A stretch of 64,000 nucleotides of DNA, from the NCBI RefSeq assembly GCF_015234215.1, contig NZ_JADEKP010000001.1, positions 1,302,001 through 1,366,000 on the forward strand, read 5' to 3'. The notes beneath the pieces were generated by a model that worked only from the letters and a program-made list of their open reading frames with translations, was not told where the DNA came from and did not search any database. Position numbers and translations under genes: made by a program. Source of the DNA: Clostridium chrysemydis. Its GTDB lineage: Bacteria > Bacillota > Clostridia > Clostridiales > Clostridiaceae. Below are positions 17,277 to 25,721 of this stretch, piece by piece (position 1 is the stretch's first letter; the number at the start of each line of letters is the position of its first letter).

Positions 17277-18017
17277 TTACTTTACTTTTGGAAATGGAAT
17301 AGCTTCTGTTTTGTGTTTGTTCCATTCGTGTCTTTGAAGTATTTTTTTATCTAATTCTTTATCGCCACAAGTTCCGTTATCTATAACTTCGTTTATTTGC
17401 TTGTAAGTAAATCCTAAGTTATCTTCGTCAGTTTTTCCTGTTAATCCGTCACTTGGTGCTTTATTTATTAAATCTTCTGGTAAGTTTAATTCTTTACCTA
17501 CAGCTACAACCTCTTCTGTTGTTAAATCTGCTATAGGGTTAAAGTCGTGAGCTCCGTCTCCCCATTTTGTAGAGTATCCTACGAATCCTTCTGATTTGTT
17601 TCCAGTACCAGCTACTCTAAAGCCTAAAGTTCCTGCTATAGCATAAAGAGTTGTCATTCTAAGTCTTGGAGGTATGTTAGTTTTAGGTTGGTCTGCAATT
17701 TTAAAATCACAATCTACTTCTATTTCCTCTAAGAAACCTTTGTATGCTTTTTCTATATTAACTACTTTATATGAAACTCCTAAGTTTTCTACAACTCTTA
17801 GGCTGTCGTTAATGTCTTTTTGTTCTCCGTTTGGCATAAGCACTGCAAATACTTTATCTTTTCCTAAAGCTTCAACTAAAAGTTTTGAAACTACAGTACT
17901 GTCTTTTCCTCCGCTTATCCCAACAACTGCACCTTTTCCGTTAGAGCTTTCAAAATAATCTTTTATCCATTTTATTATTTCGTCTTTTACTAATTTTGCG
18001 TTAAAATCTTTTCTCAT
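17277..18017 (-). CDS. nadE: NAD+ synthase, ammonia-dependent
   Basis: NadE converts deamido-NAD to NAD using ATP and ammonia, the last step of NAD synthesis. The 246-residue length is that of the single-domain ammonia-dependent form, with no N-terminal glutaminase. The ATP-pyrophosphatase P-loop SGGKDSTV is at about residues 34-41. Other family blocks are PPRLRMTTLYAIAGTLGFRVAGTGNKSE, the metal/substrate stretch GYSTKWGDGAHDFNPIADL and the C-terminal HEWNKHKTEAIPFP. GGAGTG lies ahead of the ATG. It follows the nicotinamidase-like gene by 118 bases and is coupled to the zinc-ribbon gene, in line with nicotinamide salvage. Confidence 0.96.
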   Translation of the reverse strand: MRKDFNAKLVKDEIIKWIKDYFESSNGKGAVVGISGGKDSTVVSKLLVEALGKDKVFAVLMPNGEQKDINDSLRVVENLGVSYKVVNIEKAYKGFLEEIEVDCDFKIADQPKTNIPPRLRMTTLYAIAGTLGFRVAGTGNKSEGFVGYSTKWGDGAHDFNPIADLTTEEVVAVGKELNLPEDLINKAPSDGLTGKTDEDNLGFTYKQINEVIDNGTCGDKELDKKILQRHEWNKHKTEAIPFPKVK

Positions 18018-18135
18018 ATTTTTTCACTCCTAAAATCTCTTTTTAGATAGATTTATTTTCCTCTATTGACTATTTTACCATCACTTTAGTAAAATATCTC
18101 TTTTAATTTAAGTAAAATTTCTGTAACAAAACTTT

Positions 18136-18672
18136 TTATCTACTAACCTCTACTCCGAGAGACTCTATTACATCTAAAGCTTTAGTGTGAAGTTCTTCAT
18201 CAAAGCTTGCAGAAAGCTCTCCCGATACTCTAATATTTGAATTAATAAAGGTTGACTGAAAAGTTACTACGTTACTAATAAGGCAAATATTACTTACTAT
18301 TCCTAAAAGTTCAATAGATTCAACTTCTTTAAGTTCTTCTCTTAGTTTAATCATATTTTCAGGAGATATACCAAAAGCTTCTTTGTTTAAATGAATAGTG
18401 TTTTCACTTTCTTTAAATTCTTTAAGCTTTCCATATAACTCGTGACCTAAACTTCCTAAAGTGCAATGAATCACAGGTAAGTTTTTTCCCTCTCTAGTTT
18501 CTAAATAATTATCATAGTGAGTATCATAAGTAAATAAGACTTTATAGCCTGATTTTAAATATTCATTTACCTTTTTATAGATTCCATTTTCTAATTCCTC
18601 TGCTTTTTTAAAACCTAAAGAACCTGATACAAAGTCGTTTTGATAATCTATAACTACTAATAATTTTCCCAT
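18136..18672 (-). CDS. Isochorismatase-family cysteine hydrolase, probable nicotinamidase
   Basis: This 178-residue protein has the fold and triad of the isochorismatase superfamily: Asp9 (VVIDYQNDF), Lys97 (HLNKEAF) and nucleophile Cys130 (GIVSNICLISNV), with the cis-peptide glycine/valine pattern before Cys. Asp50 and His52 (YDTHYDN) sit where nicotinamidases hold their metal. Its place between a PRPP-synthetase-like gene and nadE argues for nicotinamide deamidation to nicotinate. The cysteine loop VSNIC differs from the usual VTDIC, so another amide substrate is possible. It is 19 bases downstream of the PRPP-synthetase-like gene, within one operon. Confidence 0.8.
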   Translation of the reverse strand: MGKLLVVIDYQNDFVSGSLGFKKAEELENGIYKKVNEYLKSGYKVLFTYDTHYDNYLETREGKNLPVIHCTLGSLGHELYGKLKEFKESENTIHLNKEAFGISPENMIKLREELKEVESIELLGIVSNICLISNVVTFQSTFINSNIRVSGELSASFDEELHTKALDVIESLGVEVSR

Positions 18673-18691
18673 ACTAAAACCATCCTTTAAT

Positions 18692-19486
18692 TTAAATAAT
18701 ATTTTTAATTATTATCTTATCATCTTGCCTATCTAAAATGCTGTTAGTAGTAACAATATTTTCAATAAGGTCTCCCTTTAATAAATCACCTTCAAAAACT
18801 GTATTTTCACAATGTGTAACTACTAAATATATCTTTTTAGCTCCGATCTTTTTAAGCTTTTCAGCTATTAAAATAAATGTTCCCCCTCTAGAACAAAGAT
18901 CATCAACTATAATACAATCAAATCCGCCTTCTTCGATTTCTCCATTTATCTCTATACTCTTGATTTCTCCAGTTTCAAAATCCCTATCTTTTGAAGCTGT
19001 AATAACTCTATCGTAGTCTATTTTTGATTCGTACCTTTTTCTAGCACCTTCATCTGGATAAACTAGATAAACCTTTTCTTTGTGTCTTATACCTTCTAAA
19101 ACACTGTGCACTAAAACTTTAGTCATCTCTATGTTTTTAACTTTATCTATTAAAGCTAAAGAAACATCTGAATGAGCTTCATAAACCTTAACTTCTTTAA
19201 AGTTTAAGCTGTTTATTAACCTTGCAAAATATTTTAAAGTAAATATATTTAATCCTTCAGTTCTATCCATTCTACTGTAAGGAATGTAAAGTAATTCTAA
19301 GCTTGTCTCTAATCCTAAATCATCTAAATGTCCCTTTAAAAATATTAAACTTGCAATATCTTTATCGTCTTCAAATTTAAGTTTTATGATATTTTCTTTT
19401 TCTATTTTTAGACCTTCTGTTTCAATTCTAGACTCTCCATTTGGAAATTTATTTATATATACTCCTCTACCATTTAAGTAAATCAT
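18692..19486 (-). CDS. Ribose-phosphate pyrophosphokinase-like protein (NAD operon)
   Basis: This 264-residue protein is of the PRPP-synthetase family: an N-terminal half with KFPNGE and the IPYSRMDR stretch (compare YARQDR in Prs), and the C-terminal PRPP loop CIIVDDLCSRGGTF (about residues 195-208) where Prs has IVDDMIDTGGT. It is shorter than housekeeping Prs (about 315 residues) and clearly divergent, like the Prs paralogues in NAD-salvage clusters of phages and bacteria. PRPP is the co-substrate of nicotinate phosphoribosyltransferase, so a dedicated supply fits the neighbours. No phosphoribosyltransferase gene is in the operon itself. The start is ATG at 19486, since GAGGTG lies just ahead and an upstream GTG sits within that ribosome site. 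Confidence 0.8.
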   Translation of the reverse strand: MIYLNGRGVYINKFPNGESRIETEGLKIEKENIIKLKFEDDKDIASLIFLKGHLDDLGLETSLELLYIPYSRMDRTEGLNIFTLKYFARLINSLNFKEVKVYEAHSDVSLALIDKVKNIEMTKVLVHSVLEGIRHKEKVYLVYPDEGARKRYESKIDYDRVITASKDRDFETGEIKSIEINGEIEEGGFDCIIVDDLCSRGGTFILIAEKLKKIGAKKIYLVVTHCENTVFEGDLLKGDLIENIVTTNSILDRQDDKIIIKNII

Positions 19487-19636
19487 ATATAACACCTCTT
19501 TTCACTTAGTTTAAAATAATATTTACTTTACCTTTATGTTATTATCCTCGCCATTTTTTGTAAACACTTTTTTAAATAAAGGTTCAAATTTTCTTTCTTT
19601 AAAAAGGTTTATAATAGAATTAAGGGAGATGGTTAT

Positions 19637-19975
19637 ATGACTCACAGTGTTTTAATACCTTTAATTCTTATACCTTTAATTATGTTAGCTTTAGGAGTTT
19701 TACTTTTATTAAATCCTCCTAAAACTGTAAATAACTTTATAGGTTATAGAACTAAACGTTCTAAAGAAAATCAAAGATCTTGGGATTACGCTCAAAGAAA
19801 GCTTGGTGAAGGTTGGATTATACTTTCAATAGTAAACTTCATTATACCTTTAACTTTTTATCTACTTAATATAAAAACTGAATATACTTTTATTGCATTT
19901 TTTATAGTGCAAATATTTATATTAATCTCACCGATATTTTTTATAGAAAAACACTTAAAGGAAAATAATTATTAA
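19637..19975 (+). CDS. SdpI-family small membrane protein
   Basis: This 112-residue integral membrane protein has three membrane segments (about 5-26, 52-74, 80-102). Between the first two lies the SdpI/YhfL-family motif NNFIGYRTKRSKENQRSWDYAQRKLGEGW. In Bacillus, SdpI gives immunity to the SdpC toxin and sequesters a repressor, but many short homologues are not linked to toxins. No sdpC-like gene or regulator is next to it, so an immunity role is only a family-based guess. GGGAGATGG precedes the ATG, and a bidirectional terminator follows at 19979-20029. Confidence 0.8.
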   Translation: MTHSVLIPLILIPLIMLALGVLLLLNPPKTVNNFIGYRTKRSKENQRSWDYAQRKLGEGWIILSIVNFIIPLTFYLLNIKTEYTFIAFFIVQIFILISPIFFIEKHLKENNY

Positions 19976-19978
19976 AAT

Positions 19979-20029
19979 AAAAAAGTACCTAATACACAGA
20001 TAAATCCCCTGTTTATTAGGTACTTTTTT
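19979..20029. terminator. Bidirectional terminator
   Basis: AAAAGTACCTAATA (19981-19994) pairs with TATTAGGTACTTTT (20014-20027), with A and T runs outside, between convergent genes. Confidence 0.9.
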
Positions 20030-20400
20030 CACATCATGAAATTTACTATTATTAAAATCGCTCCCGCTAAAACCATTGAATAAGAGTTAAATCCGTCTTT
20101 TAGCGTAGCTTTTACATTCTTTAGTTTTTCTTCTTCTAACTTTTTAACTTCTAAGTTAGTGTTTGCAACTTGCTGCGCATTGATACTTCCAAGTGACTGC
20201 ATAGAAAGTCCCATAGGTTCTCCTGAAATATTTGATAAAACTCCAATTAAGAAAACAATTATTCCAAGAACAAATAAAGTATCATTAAAGTTGTAACTCG
20301 AAACCCCTGTTATTATAAATGATAATATAAATAAAGCTATGATCCAAAAAAGAGAAAATAAAGCTACTTTTTTTAGTCCTTTAATATCAAAGTTTCCCAT
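20029..20400 (-). CDS. Small membrane protein of unknown function
   Basis: I do not recognise this 123-residue protein. Hydrophobic segments lie at about 10-32, 37-57 and 103-121. Between the last two is a soluble stretch, GEPMGLSMQSLGSINAQQVANTN, then a lysine/glutamate helix (LEVKKLEEEKLKNVKATLKDG). It looks like a small integral membrane protein with a short cytoplasmic or external loop. The start is placed at the ATG at 20400 because GGGGTG lies six bases upstream. The ATG six codons earlier has none. It is transcribed toward the bidirectional terminator it shares with the SdpI-like gene. Confidence 0.65.
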   Translation of the reverse strand: MGNFDIKGLKKVALFSLFWIIALFILSFIITGVSSYNFNDTLFVLGIIVFLIGVLSNISGEPMGLSMQSLGSINAQQVANTNLEVKKLEEEKLKNVKATLKDGFNSYSMVLAGAILIIVNFMM

Positions 20401-20496
20401 TATCATCACCCCTAACAATTATATTATAATTATTATATGTTTATTTTCGTCACTTGTAAATTATTCCCATCCTCAAGTATAAAAGAAGATTTTTGT

Positions 20497-21021
20497 TTAC
20501 AATATTTCTTCTTTAATATATTTAAAGGTTTGATATTCACCTTTTTTTGAGAGCATTATTAATAATTTTTCTAATAATTCTTTAGTATCTTTATGCATTA
20601 CGTAATATTCTTTTCTTTCATCGTAATATTTTAAGGGGGCAGACTCATCGTACTTATCTTTTAAGTAGTTTTTTGATGCTGCTATTCTGTCTACAAACAT
20701 TTCGACTATATATTTCTTTGGCATTTTCATTCCCTTAAGTCCCTCTTTCGGGTTTTTACCATAATCTATCCAATATTCAAAGTGGTGTTTATTTCTTCCT
20801 TTATGATGTAGCCAAGCGGTTGACAAGCCTTCTACTTCCTTTTGTACTCCATTTGGACTTACATTACCTTTGTAATACTTTATACCTGCCTTATACTCTG
20901 TAGGGGTGTATTTTGACATATCATGAAGTAGTCCTTGCTTATACATACCTAATTTAAAGCAGTATTTCATAACTAACATTTTATGATTTGTAATAGTTTT
21001 AAAATGATTGATAAAATTCAT
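20497..21021 (-). CDS. DUF5662 family protein
   Basis: This 174-residue soluble protein has the pattern MKYCFKLGMYKQGLLHDMSKYTPTEY and WLHHKGRNKHHFEYWIDY, which I recognise as the DUF5662 family common in Firmicutes. The HD pair (LLHDMSKY) and the later HH-HH cluster look like a metal site, reminiscent of HD-type hydrolases, but no activity is established. It has an apparent lone transcription unit. The ATG at 21021 has an AGGAGCTTT ribosome site. Confidence 0.75.
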   Translation of the reverse strand: MNFINHFKTITNHKMLVMKYCFKLGMYKQGLLHDMSKYTPTEYKAGIKYYKGNVSPNGVQKEVEGLSTAWLHHKGRNKHHFEYWIDYGKNPKEGLKGMKMPKKYIVEMFVDRIAASKNYLKDKYDESAPLKYYDERKEYYVMHKDTKELLEKLLIMLSKKGEYQTFKYIKEEIL

Positions 21022-21172
21022 TATTTAAAGCTCCTAGTCCTTTGTATTTAAATTTTCTCTATAATTCCTTTTTTATTATATCATTTTACTTTGATAATTA
21101 AAGGGATATAAGGTTTTAAGGTCCAAGTTCTCTCCTAGTGTTAATAAAGTTTATTTTAAAAAATCAAAAAAA

Positions 21173-22230
21173 CTACAACATTGTTTTGCTGAATTGTTGG
21201 TATTTTATTTTAAAGTTTCTGAATAATTCTAAAAATTAATGTCCATAATCAAACTAATTAATTATTATTGAGGTGAGTTTATGGTACATACTTTTAATTG
21301 TCCACATTGTAATTCAGTGCATTTTATTAAATACGGTAAATATAAAACTGTTCAACGTTACCAGTGTAAAGATTGCTTAAAAACTTTTAATGAAGGTACT
21401 GGACTAGTTTGGCATAATACTAAAAAATCAACTGAACTTTGGACTCAATACACAAATCTTATGCTATCAGGTGCAACAATACGAGAATGTTCTAAAAAAC
21501 TCGGAATCTGTATAGAAACTTCATTTAGATGGAGACATAAAATCCTAAATCATTTAAATAAATATACAGACTCAAGGAGAACTCACGTAATTACTGCAAT
21601 GAGACATACTAAATTCAAAGAAAATTTTAAGGGTCAAAAGACTCCCCCTGTATGCACTATTAAAAGTCGTAAAAACATTTTTGTAACAACAACCATAAAT
21701 AAGAACGGATACACTTTAGCTAAAGTCGCTTTTAATACTACAACACCCTCAAAAGAAGCATTAGATATTCTTTTAAAATCATTTAATCCAATTTATAATA
21801 CTTATTTCTTTCCGGGTAAAGATAAATTTTCATATATAATATCTAAAAAATTTAATCAAATTCTTCATAAGGGTAAAGAACTTCAAGTATCTAAAGAATT
21901 CGGTGAAGAATTGATGTTAAACTGTTCTGATTTTATTTTGCATTTAAGAAGATGGCTTAGAAAATTTAGAAGCGTTGCTAGTAAATACCTTCAATTATAT
22001 CTAAATTGGTTTGTCTACATTTATGAAGAATCTCTAGAAAAACATACAATTCTATCTAATCTAATAAGCAGTATTTTTTGCTTAAAATTAACTTAAATAA
22101 TGAAATTGTTCTATTTATTACTTTTCAATATTTTAAGTTTGCTTTATTTATTTAACTTGTACTAGTTATAAAATTTATGGCTTAATCCTAGACTTTGTAA
22201 TACCAACAATACCTCGTAACAATGCTGTAG
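21173..22230 (+). mobile_element. IS1595-like insertion element, about 1.06 kb, with inverted ends
   Basis: 21173-21204 and the complement of 22199-22230 form terminal inverted repeats matching at 26 of 32 positions (outer CTACA, inner ATTGTTGGTATT). They enclose one transposase-like gene. I saw no clear 8-bp target duplication outside the repeats. With the key acidic residues of the transposase apparently gone, the element is probably inactive. Confidence 0.75.
21281..22096 (+). CDS. IS1595-like transposase, catalytic residues apparently lost
   Basis: The 271-residue protein opens with a zinc ribbon (FNCPHCNSVHFIKYGKY, then YQCKDCLKTF), followed by a winged HTH-like part ending ETSFRWRHKILNHL, as in IS1595/ISL-type transposases. 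The C-terminus has the family's LRRWLRKFRSVASKYLQLYLNWF. Active members carry a DE-containing block (such as DETYF) about 15 residues after the HTH; here the place reads VITAMRHTKFKENFKGQK with no acidic pair. The second Asp block is also not recognisable. The frame is nonetheless open, with a GAGGTG ribosome site. Either decay is recent or the DNA-binding part is retained for another use. Confidence 0.7.
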   Translation: MVHTFNCPHCNSVHFIKYGKYKTVQRYQCKDCLKTFNEGTGLVWHNTKKSTELWTQYTNLMLSGATIRECSKKLGICIETSFRWRHKILNHLNKYTDSRRTHVITAMRHTKFKENFKGQKTPPVCTIKSRKNIFVTTTINKNGYTLAKVAFNTTTPSKEALDILLKSFNPIYNTYFFPGKDKFSYIISKKFNQILHKGKELQVSKEFGEELMLNCSDFILHLRRWLRKFRSVASKYLQLYLNWFVYIYEESLEKHTILSNLISSIFCLKLT

Positions 22231-22304
22231 CTTTTACAAATTTTTTTATTTTTTATGTTTACTCCATCCCCATTGGATTATAATGGTATTTCTAGATCCA
22301 TAAA

Positions 22305-22334
22305 CATAAAAAAAGCAGGATTTCTCCTGCTTTT
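22305..22334 (-). terminator. Intrinsic terminator of the 571-residue membrane protein gene
   Basis: AAAAGCAGGA and TCCTGCTTTT pair perfectly over 10 bases and are followed on the minus strand by a T run. Confidence 0.9.
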
Positions 22335-22338
22335 AAAA

Positions 22339-24054
22339 TTACTCTTTTACTTCTTTAGTTAATTTATCTTCATTTTTCTCTAAACTTTCAGATGCTTTTG
22401 GAGCATTTGAACTATTTTTAAAGGAATTAACTATTATATATCTGTTATCACCTAAATTAATATATTCAATGCTAACCTTGTCTCCTACTTTACTTAAAGC
22501 TACTTCTCTTGAAGTTTCAGTAGAAACAGAGAAAATCTTATCTATTCCCTTTAATTTAATGTCATAAATACTAGACCCTTCTTTTATAACAAGTCCAATT
22601 CTTTCAATTTCCCCATCTATAGTTTTTGCACTATTGCTTCCTTCTAGAGAAATATTTGTATCAGTTAATACCTCTAAATACTTATTTAAAGTAGATTGAA
22701 GGCTGTCCCCAACCGCTACAGTATTATAATTTTTAACGTTAACCATAGCATATTTCTTAACAAGGCCATTTGAGTCTTTTAAAGTTGTAAAATAAGTTGG
22801 CTCGTTTTGAATATTTATTAAATACGGGAAAGTTGCTTTATAGCTATATTGTTGAACTTTACCTTCTGCTGATTTCATCGCAGCCTCTTCTGTTGCACCA
22901 GCTGTCTTATACATAGTAGTTTCCCCAGTTCTAGTATTAGTTAAAGTAAATCCTACTAAACCTTCATCATTTCCTACAGAAGTTATTCCTGTATAATAAT
23001 AACATTCATTGTTATTGTAGATTAAATTCATTCCCTCAGTAGTTTTTAACTTATCTTTATCACTAAAGTTAAATACACCATGTACTAAAGTTCCCCATTT
23101 ATCAATATGCTTTTTAACAAGGTCCATAGGTTGAATTCTATCTACCCACTTTGGCATGTCATTTATATCATAAGTATTTGATTCACCAGTTTGAGCATCT
23201 ATTATCAATGCACCTATAGGCTTAGCTTCTGTAAATCCTATAGCATTATCATATCTTGTTACTACCCAGAAAGGATTTCCTTCATCATCTAACTCAAAAG
23301 TGTAGTCAGTATGTCCAGCTTTCATATCCCTTAAAAATGCAGCTCTATCTAAATCACTAAACAAAAATGCTGATTCTAAATACTTAATTTTTATATCTTT
23401 TCCTTTTAATTCAGTCACAAGTTCTACATCATTTTGATTTGTTGCACTTACTTTAATATATCCTGGTGTTCCTTCTCTATTAGTAAACCATTTAAATATT
23501 GAAGAATGCTCTAAAGGTGCAACGTAATATAATTCTCCATTTATACTTTGAAGATCTAAATCCCCTATATAAACCTGACTTCCAAGGCTAGGTATCTCCC
23601 CTAACTTTTTATCTGCAAGCTTACCTGCAAGTTCTTCATCTATCGTAGGTAATTGTTTTAAATCAATATGCTCAATCTTATTTGAAAATTCAACATCAGT
23701 TACATTACCTATCAAATTTCTGTGCGCTTTATAATCTACTAGAGGACTAAATATTATAGACCCAGCTACATATAAAGCAATTACTATAGCTCCAGCCATT
23801 ATATATTTTTTACTTAAGTGAATTATTCCATAGCCAATTGAAACTAAAATAAATGGCCCTATTATACAAACTAAGCTTAAGCTTGGGTCAAGTATTAATC
23901 TACTACTAAAAAATAAATAAACAGCTGCAATTATATATGCAATTATTAAGTATTTTATAAATCCCTTAAAGCTTGCTGGTTTTCTTTTGAATTTATCTTT
24001 TTTTACCTTTGAAAAAAAATCCGAAACGTTACTAAAATCATTATCTACATTCAT
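22339..24054 (-). CDS. Large membrane-anchored protein of unknown function
   Basis: The 571-residue protein has a short basic cytoplasmic start, three membrane segments (about 33-51, 58-78, 85-103) and a long outside domain (about 105-570). The outer part has two mixed alpha/beta stretches with a shared pattern, GALIIDAQTGESNTYDI and GFTLTNTRTGETTMYKT, like repeats of a PepSY-type or cystatin-like sheet. A C-terminal beta domain follows (about 485-555, IDGEIERIGLVIKEGSSIYDIKL), possibly OB-like, and a Lys/Glu tail. I do not recognise a named family. It is a single gene with its own terminator. Confidence 0.6.
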   Translation of the reverse strand: MNVDNDFSNVSDFFSKVKKDKFKRKPASFKGFIKYLIIAYIIAAVYLFFSSRLILDPSLSLVCIIGPFILVSIGYGIIHLSKKYIMAGAIVIALYVAGSIIFSPLVDYKAHRNLIGNVTDVEFSNKIEHIDLKQLPTIDEELAGKLADKKLGEIPSLGSQVYIGDLDLQSINGELYYVAPLEHSSIFKWFTNREGTPGYIKVSATNQNDVELVTELKGKDIKIKYLESAFLFSDLDRAAFLRDMKAGHTDYTFELDDEGNPFWVVTRYDNAIGFTEAKPIGALIIDAQTGESNTYDINDMPKWVDRIQPMDLVKKHIDKWGTLVHGVFNFSDKDKLKTTEGMNLIYNNNECYYYTGITSVGNDEGLVGFTLTNTRTGETTMYKTAGATEEAAMKSAEGKVQQYSYKATFPYLINIQNEPTYFTTLKDSNGLVKKYAMVNVKNYNTVAVGDSLQSTLNKYLEVLTDTNISLEGSNSAKTIDGEIERIGLVIKEGSSIYDIKLKGIDKIFSVSTETSREVALSKVGDKVSIEYINLGDNRYIIVNSFKNSSNAPKASESLEKNEDKLTKEVKE

Positions 24055-24170
24055 ATATTTATCTCCTCACCTTTATATTGTTATCATTATATCATAAAGA
24101 GTTATTCAATACTATATATTTTATTTATTTTTTCATATTTTGTTCTTTTTTTATTAATAATTCTAATTGA

Positions 24171-24203
24171 AAAAAGCCTAGCAATTTAATTTGCTAGGCC
24201 TTA
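24171..24203 (-). terminator. Intrinsic terminator of hom
   Basis: AAGCCTAGCAA and TTGCTAGGCCTT form the stem, and the minus strand then reads a T run. Confidence 0.85.
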
Positions 24204-24211
24204 TTTATAGT

Positions 24212-25516
24212 CTATTCTTCTTCAAACTCTTCAATTCTTATAATATTATCAATCTTTTTAACTGTTCTAAGTTCATAAATCTCATCTATAGCATCTATAA
24301 TCTGAATCTCTTTAGCTCTATGAGTTACTAAAACAAGTGTAACTAACTCACCTTTTTTATTTTGACCCTTTTGAATTACAGACCTTAAACTTATATCATG
24401 ATCTCCTAAAATCCCTGTTATATCCCTTAAAACTCCAGGCTCGTCTACCACAGAAGTCCTTATATAATATTTGCTATGAACTCCTTCTATACTTCTAATC
24501 TTTTTATCCCAAAGATTATTTTTAACAACAGACTGGATATTATCTGAGTGAATTCCAAGTTTTAATATATTAATCATATCACTTACAACAGCACTTCCTG
24601 TAGGTAAATCTCCAGCACCTCTTCCATAAAACATCAAATCTCCAACAGCGTTACCCTTAACTAAAACTGAATTAAAAGAATCATATACATTAGCTAAAGG
24701 ATGATTCCTTGGAATCATAGTAGGGTGAACTCTCATCTCTAATTTACCATTTACGTCTTTTACTATGGCAAGTAATTTTACTGCCATTTTAAATTCTTTA
24801 GCATATTCCATATCTATAGATTGAATATGAGTTATTCCTTCTCTATATACATTTTCAACATCTATCTTAGTTCCAAAAGCTAAAGATGAAAGAATTGCAA
24901 GCTTGTACTGTGCGTCAAAGCCCTCAATATCAGATGTTGGATCTGCTTCTGCATATCCTTTTTCTGTAGCTCCCTTTAAAGCCTCTTCAAAACTTAAGTT
25001 TTCAAGTTCCATCTTACTTAAAATATAATTAGTAGTACCGTTAATAATTCCATACATCTCTTTAATTTTATTTGCAGTAAGGCTTTCATTAATTCCTTGA
25101 ATAATAGGAATTCCTCCTGCAACGCTAGCTTCGTACTGGAACATTACTCCCTTAGAATCTGCCATTTCAAAAAGCTCGTCCCCTCCAGTTGCTAGAAGCA
25201 TTTTGTTTGCAGTTACTATATGTTTTCCTTTTTCCATAGATCTAATCATATAATCTCTCGCAGGTTCAATTCCGCCCATAACTTCTATAACTATTTTAAT
25301 TGACTCGTCATTTAATATTTCATTAAAATCAGTAGTTATTAATTCCTTTGGTACGTCTACGCCTCTTTCTTTTTCCTTATCTCTTACTAATATTTTAGAG
25401 ATCTCTACATCATAGCCAGAGCGCTTTACTATCTCTTCTTTATTAGAGTCTAAAATCATCCAAACTCCTCTACCAACATTACCTAGCCCAAGTAATGCGA
25501 TTTTAACCTTTTCCAT
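24212..25516 (-). CDS. hom: Homoserine dehydrogenase
   Basis: Hom reduces aspartate semialdehyde to homoserine, the branch point for threonine, methionine and isoleucine. Its 434 residues include an N-terminal Rossmann NAD(P) site GLGNVGRGVW (about 10-19) and the substrate domain with GGIPIIQGINESLTAN, GIINGTTNYILSKM and the EADPTSDIEGFDAQYKLAIL signature (about 200-220). A C-terminal ACT domain (about 355-430, VVDEPGVLRDITGILGDHDIS) is typical of threonine-feedback-regulated enzymes. The length is usual for the monofunctional Firmicutes form. thrB and thrC are not adjacent. No T-box or riboswitch is visible upstream. Confidence 0.96.
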   Translation of the reverse strand: MEKVKIALLGLGNVGRGVWMILDSNKEEIVKRSGYDVEISKILVRDKEKERGVDVPKELITTDFNEILNDESIKIVIEVMGGIEPARDYMIRSMEKGKHIVTANKMLLATGGDELFEMADSKGVMFQYEASVAGGIPIIQGINESLTANKIKEMYGIINGTTNYILSKMELENLSFEEALKGATEKGYAEADPTSDIEGFDAQYKLAILSSLAFGTKIDVENVYREGITHIQSIDMEYAKEFKMAVKLLAIVKDVNGKLEMRVHPTMIPRNHPLANVYDSFNSVLVKGNAVGDLMFYGRGAGDLPTGSAVVSDMINILKLGIHSDNIQSVVKNNLWDKKIRSIEGVHSKYYIRTSVVDEPGVLRDITGILGDHDISLRSVIQKGQNKKGELVTLVLVTHRAKEIQIIDAIDEIYELRTVKKIDNIIRIEEFEEE

Positions 25517-25721
25517 TCTTATTTCCTCCTTATTTGTGCCCCAAAATCATCTAACCTAATTATAACCCTACAAATATATTTTTTCCATATTCTAACACAT
25601 AAATAATTATTTGTTTATTCTCCAATTTTCTACTTTAAATAATAAAAAATTAAGTAAAGTTACTAATAATTTTTACATTTTTTAGTTATTTTTTTGTTAT
25701 AATGAACTTAGGAGGTAAATA

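Noticed and set aside
17114-17302. Plus-strand 62-codon hydrophobic frame after chitinase 3
   Set aside because: It starts inside a terminator hairpin and overlaps the minus-strand zinc-ribbon gene, which has convincing CxxC pairs.
19637-19975. Complete Sdp toxin-immunity locus
   Set aside because: Only the SdpI-like protein is present; neighbours are a NAD operon and an unrelated membrane protein.
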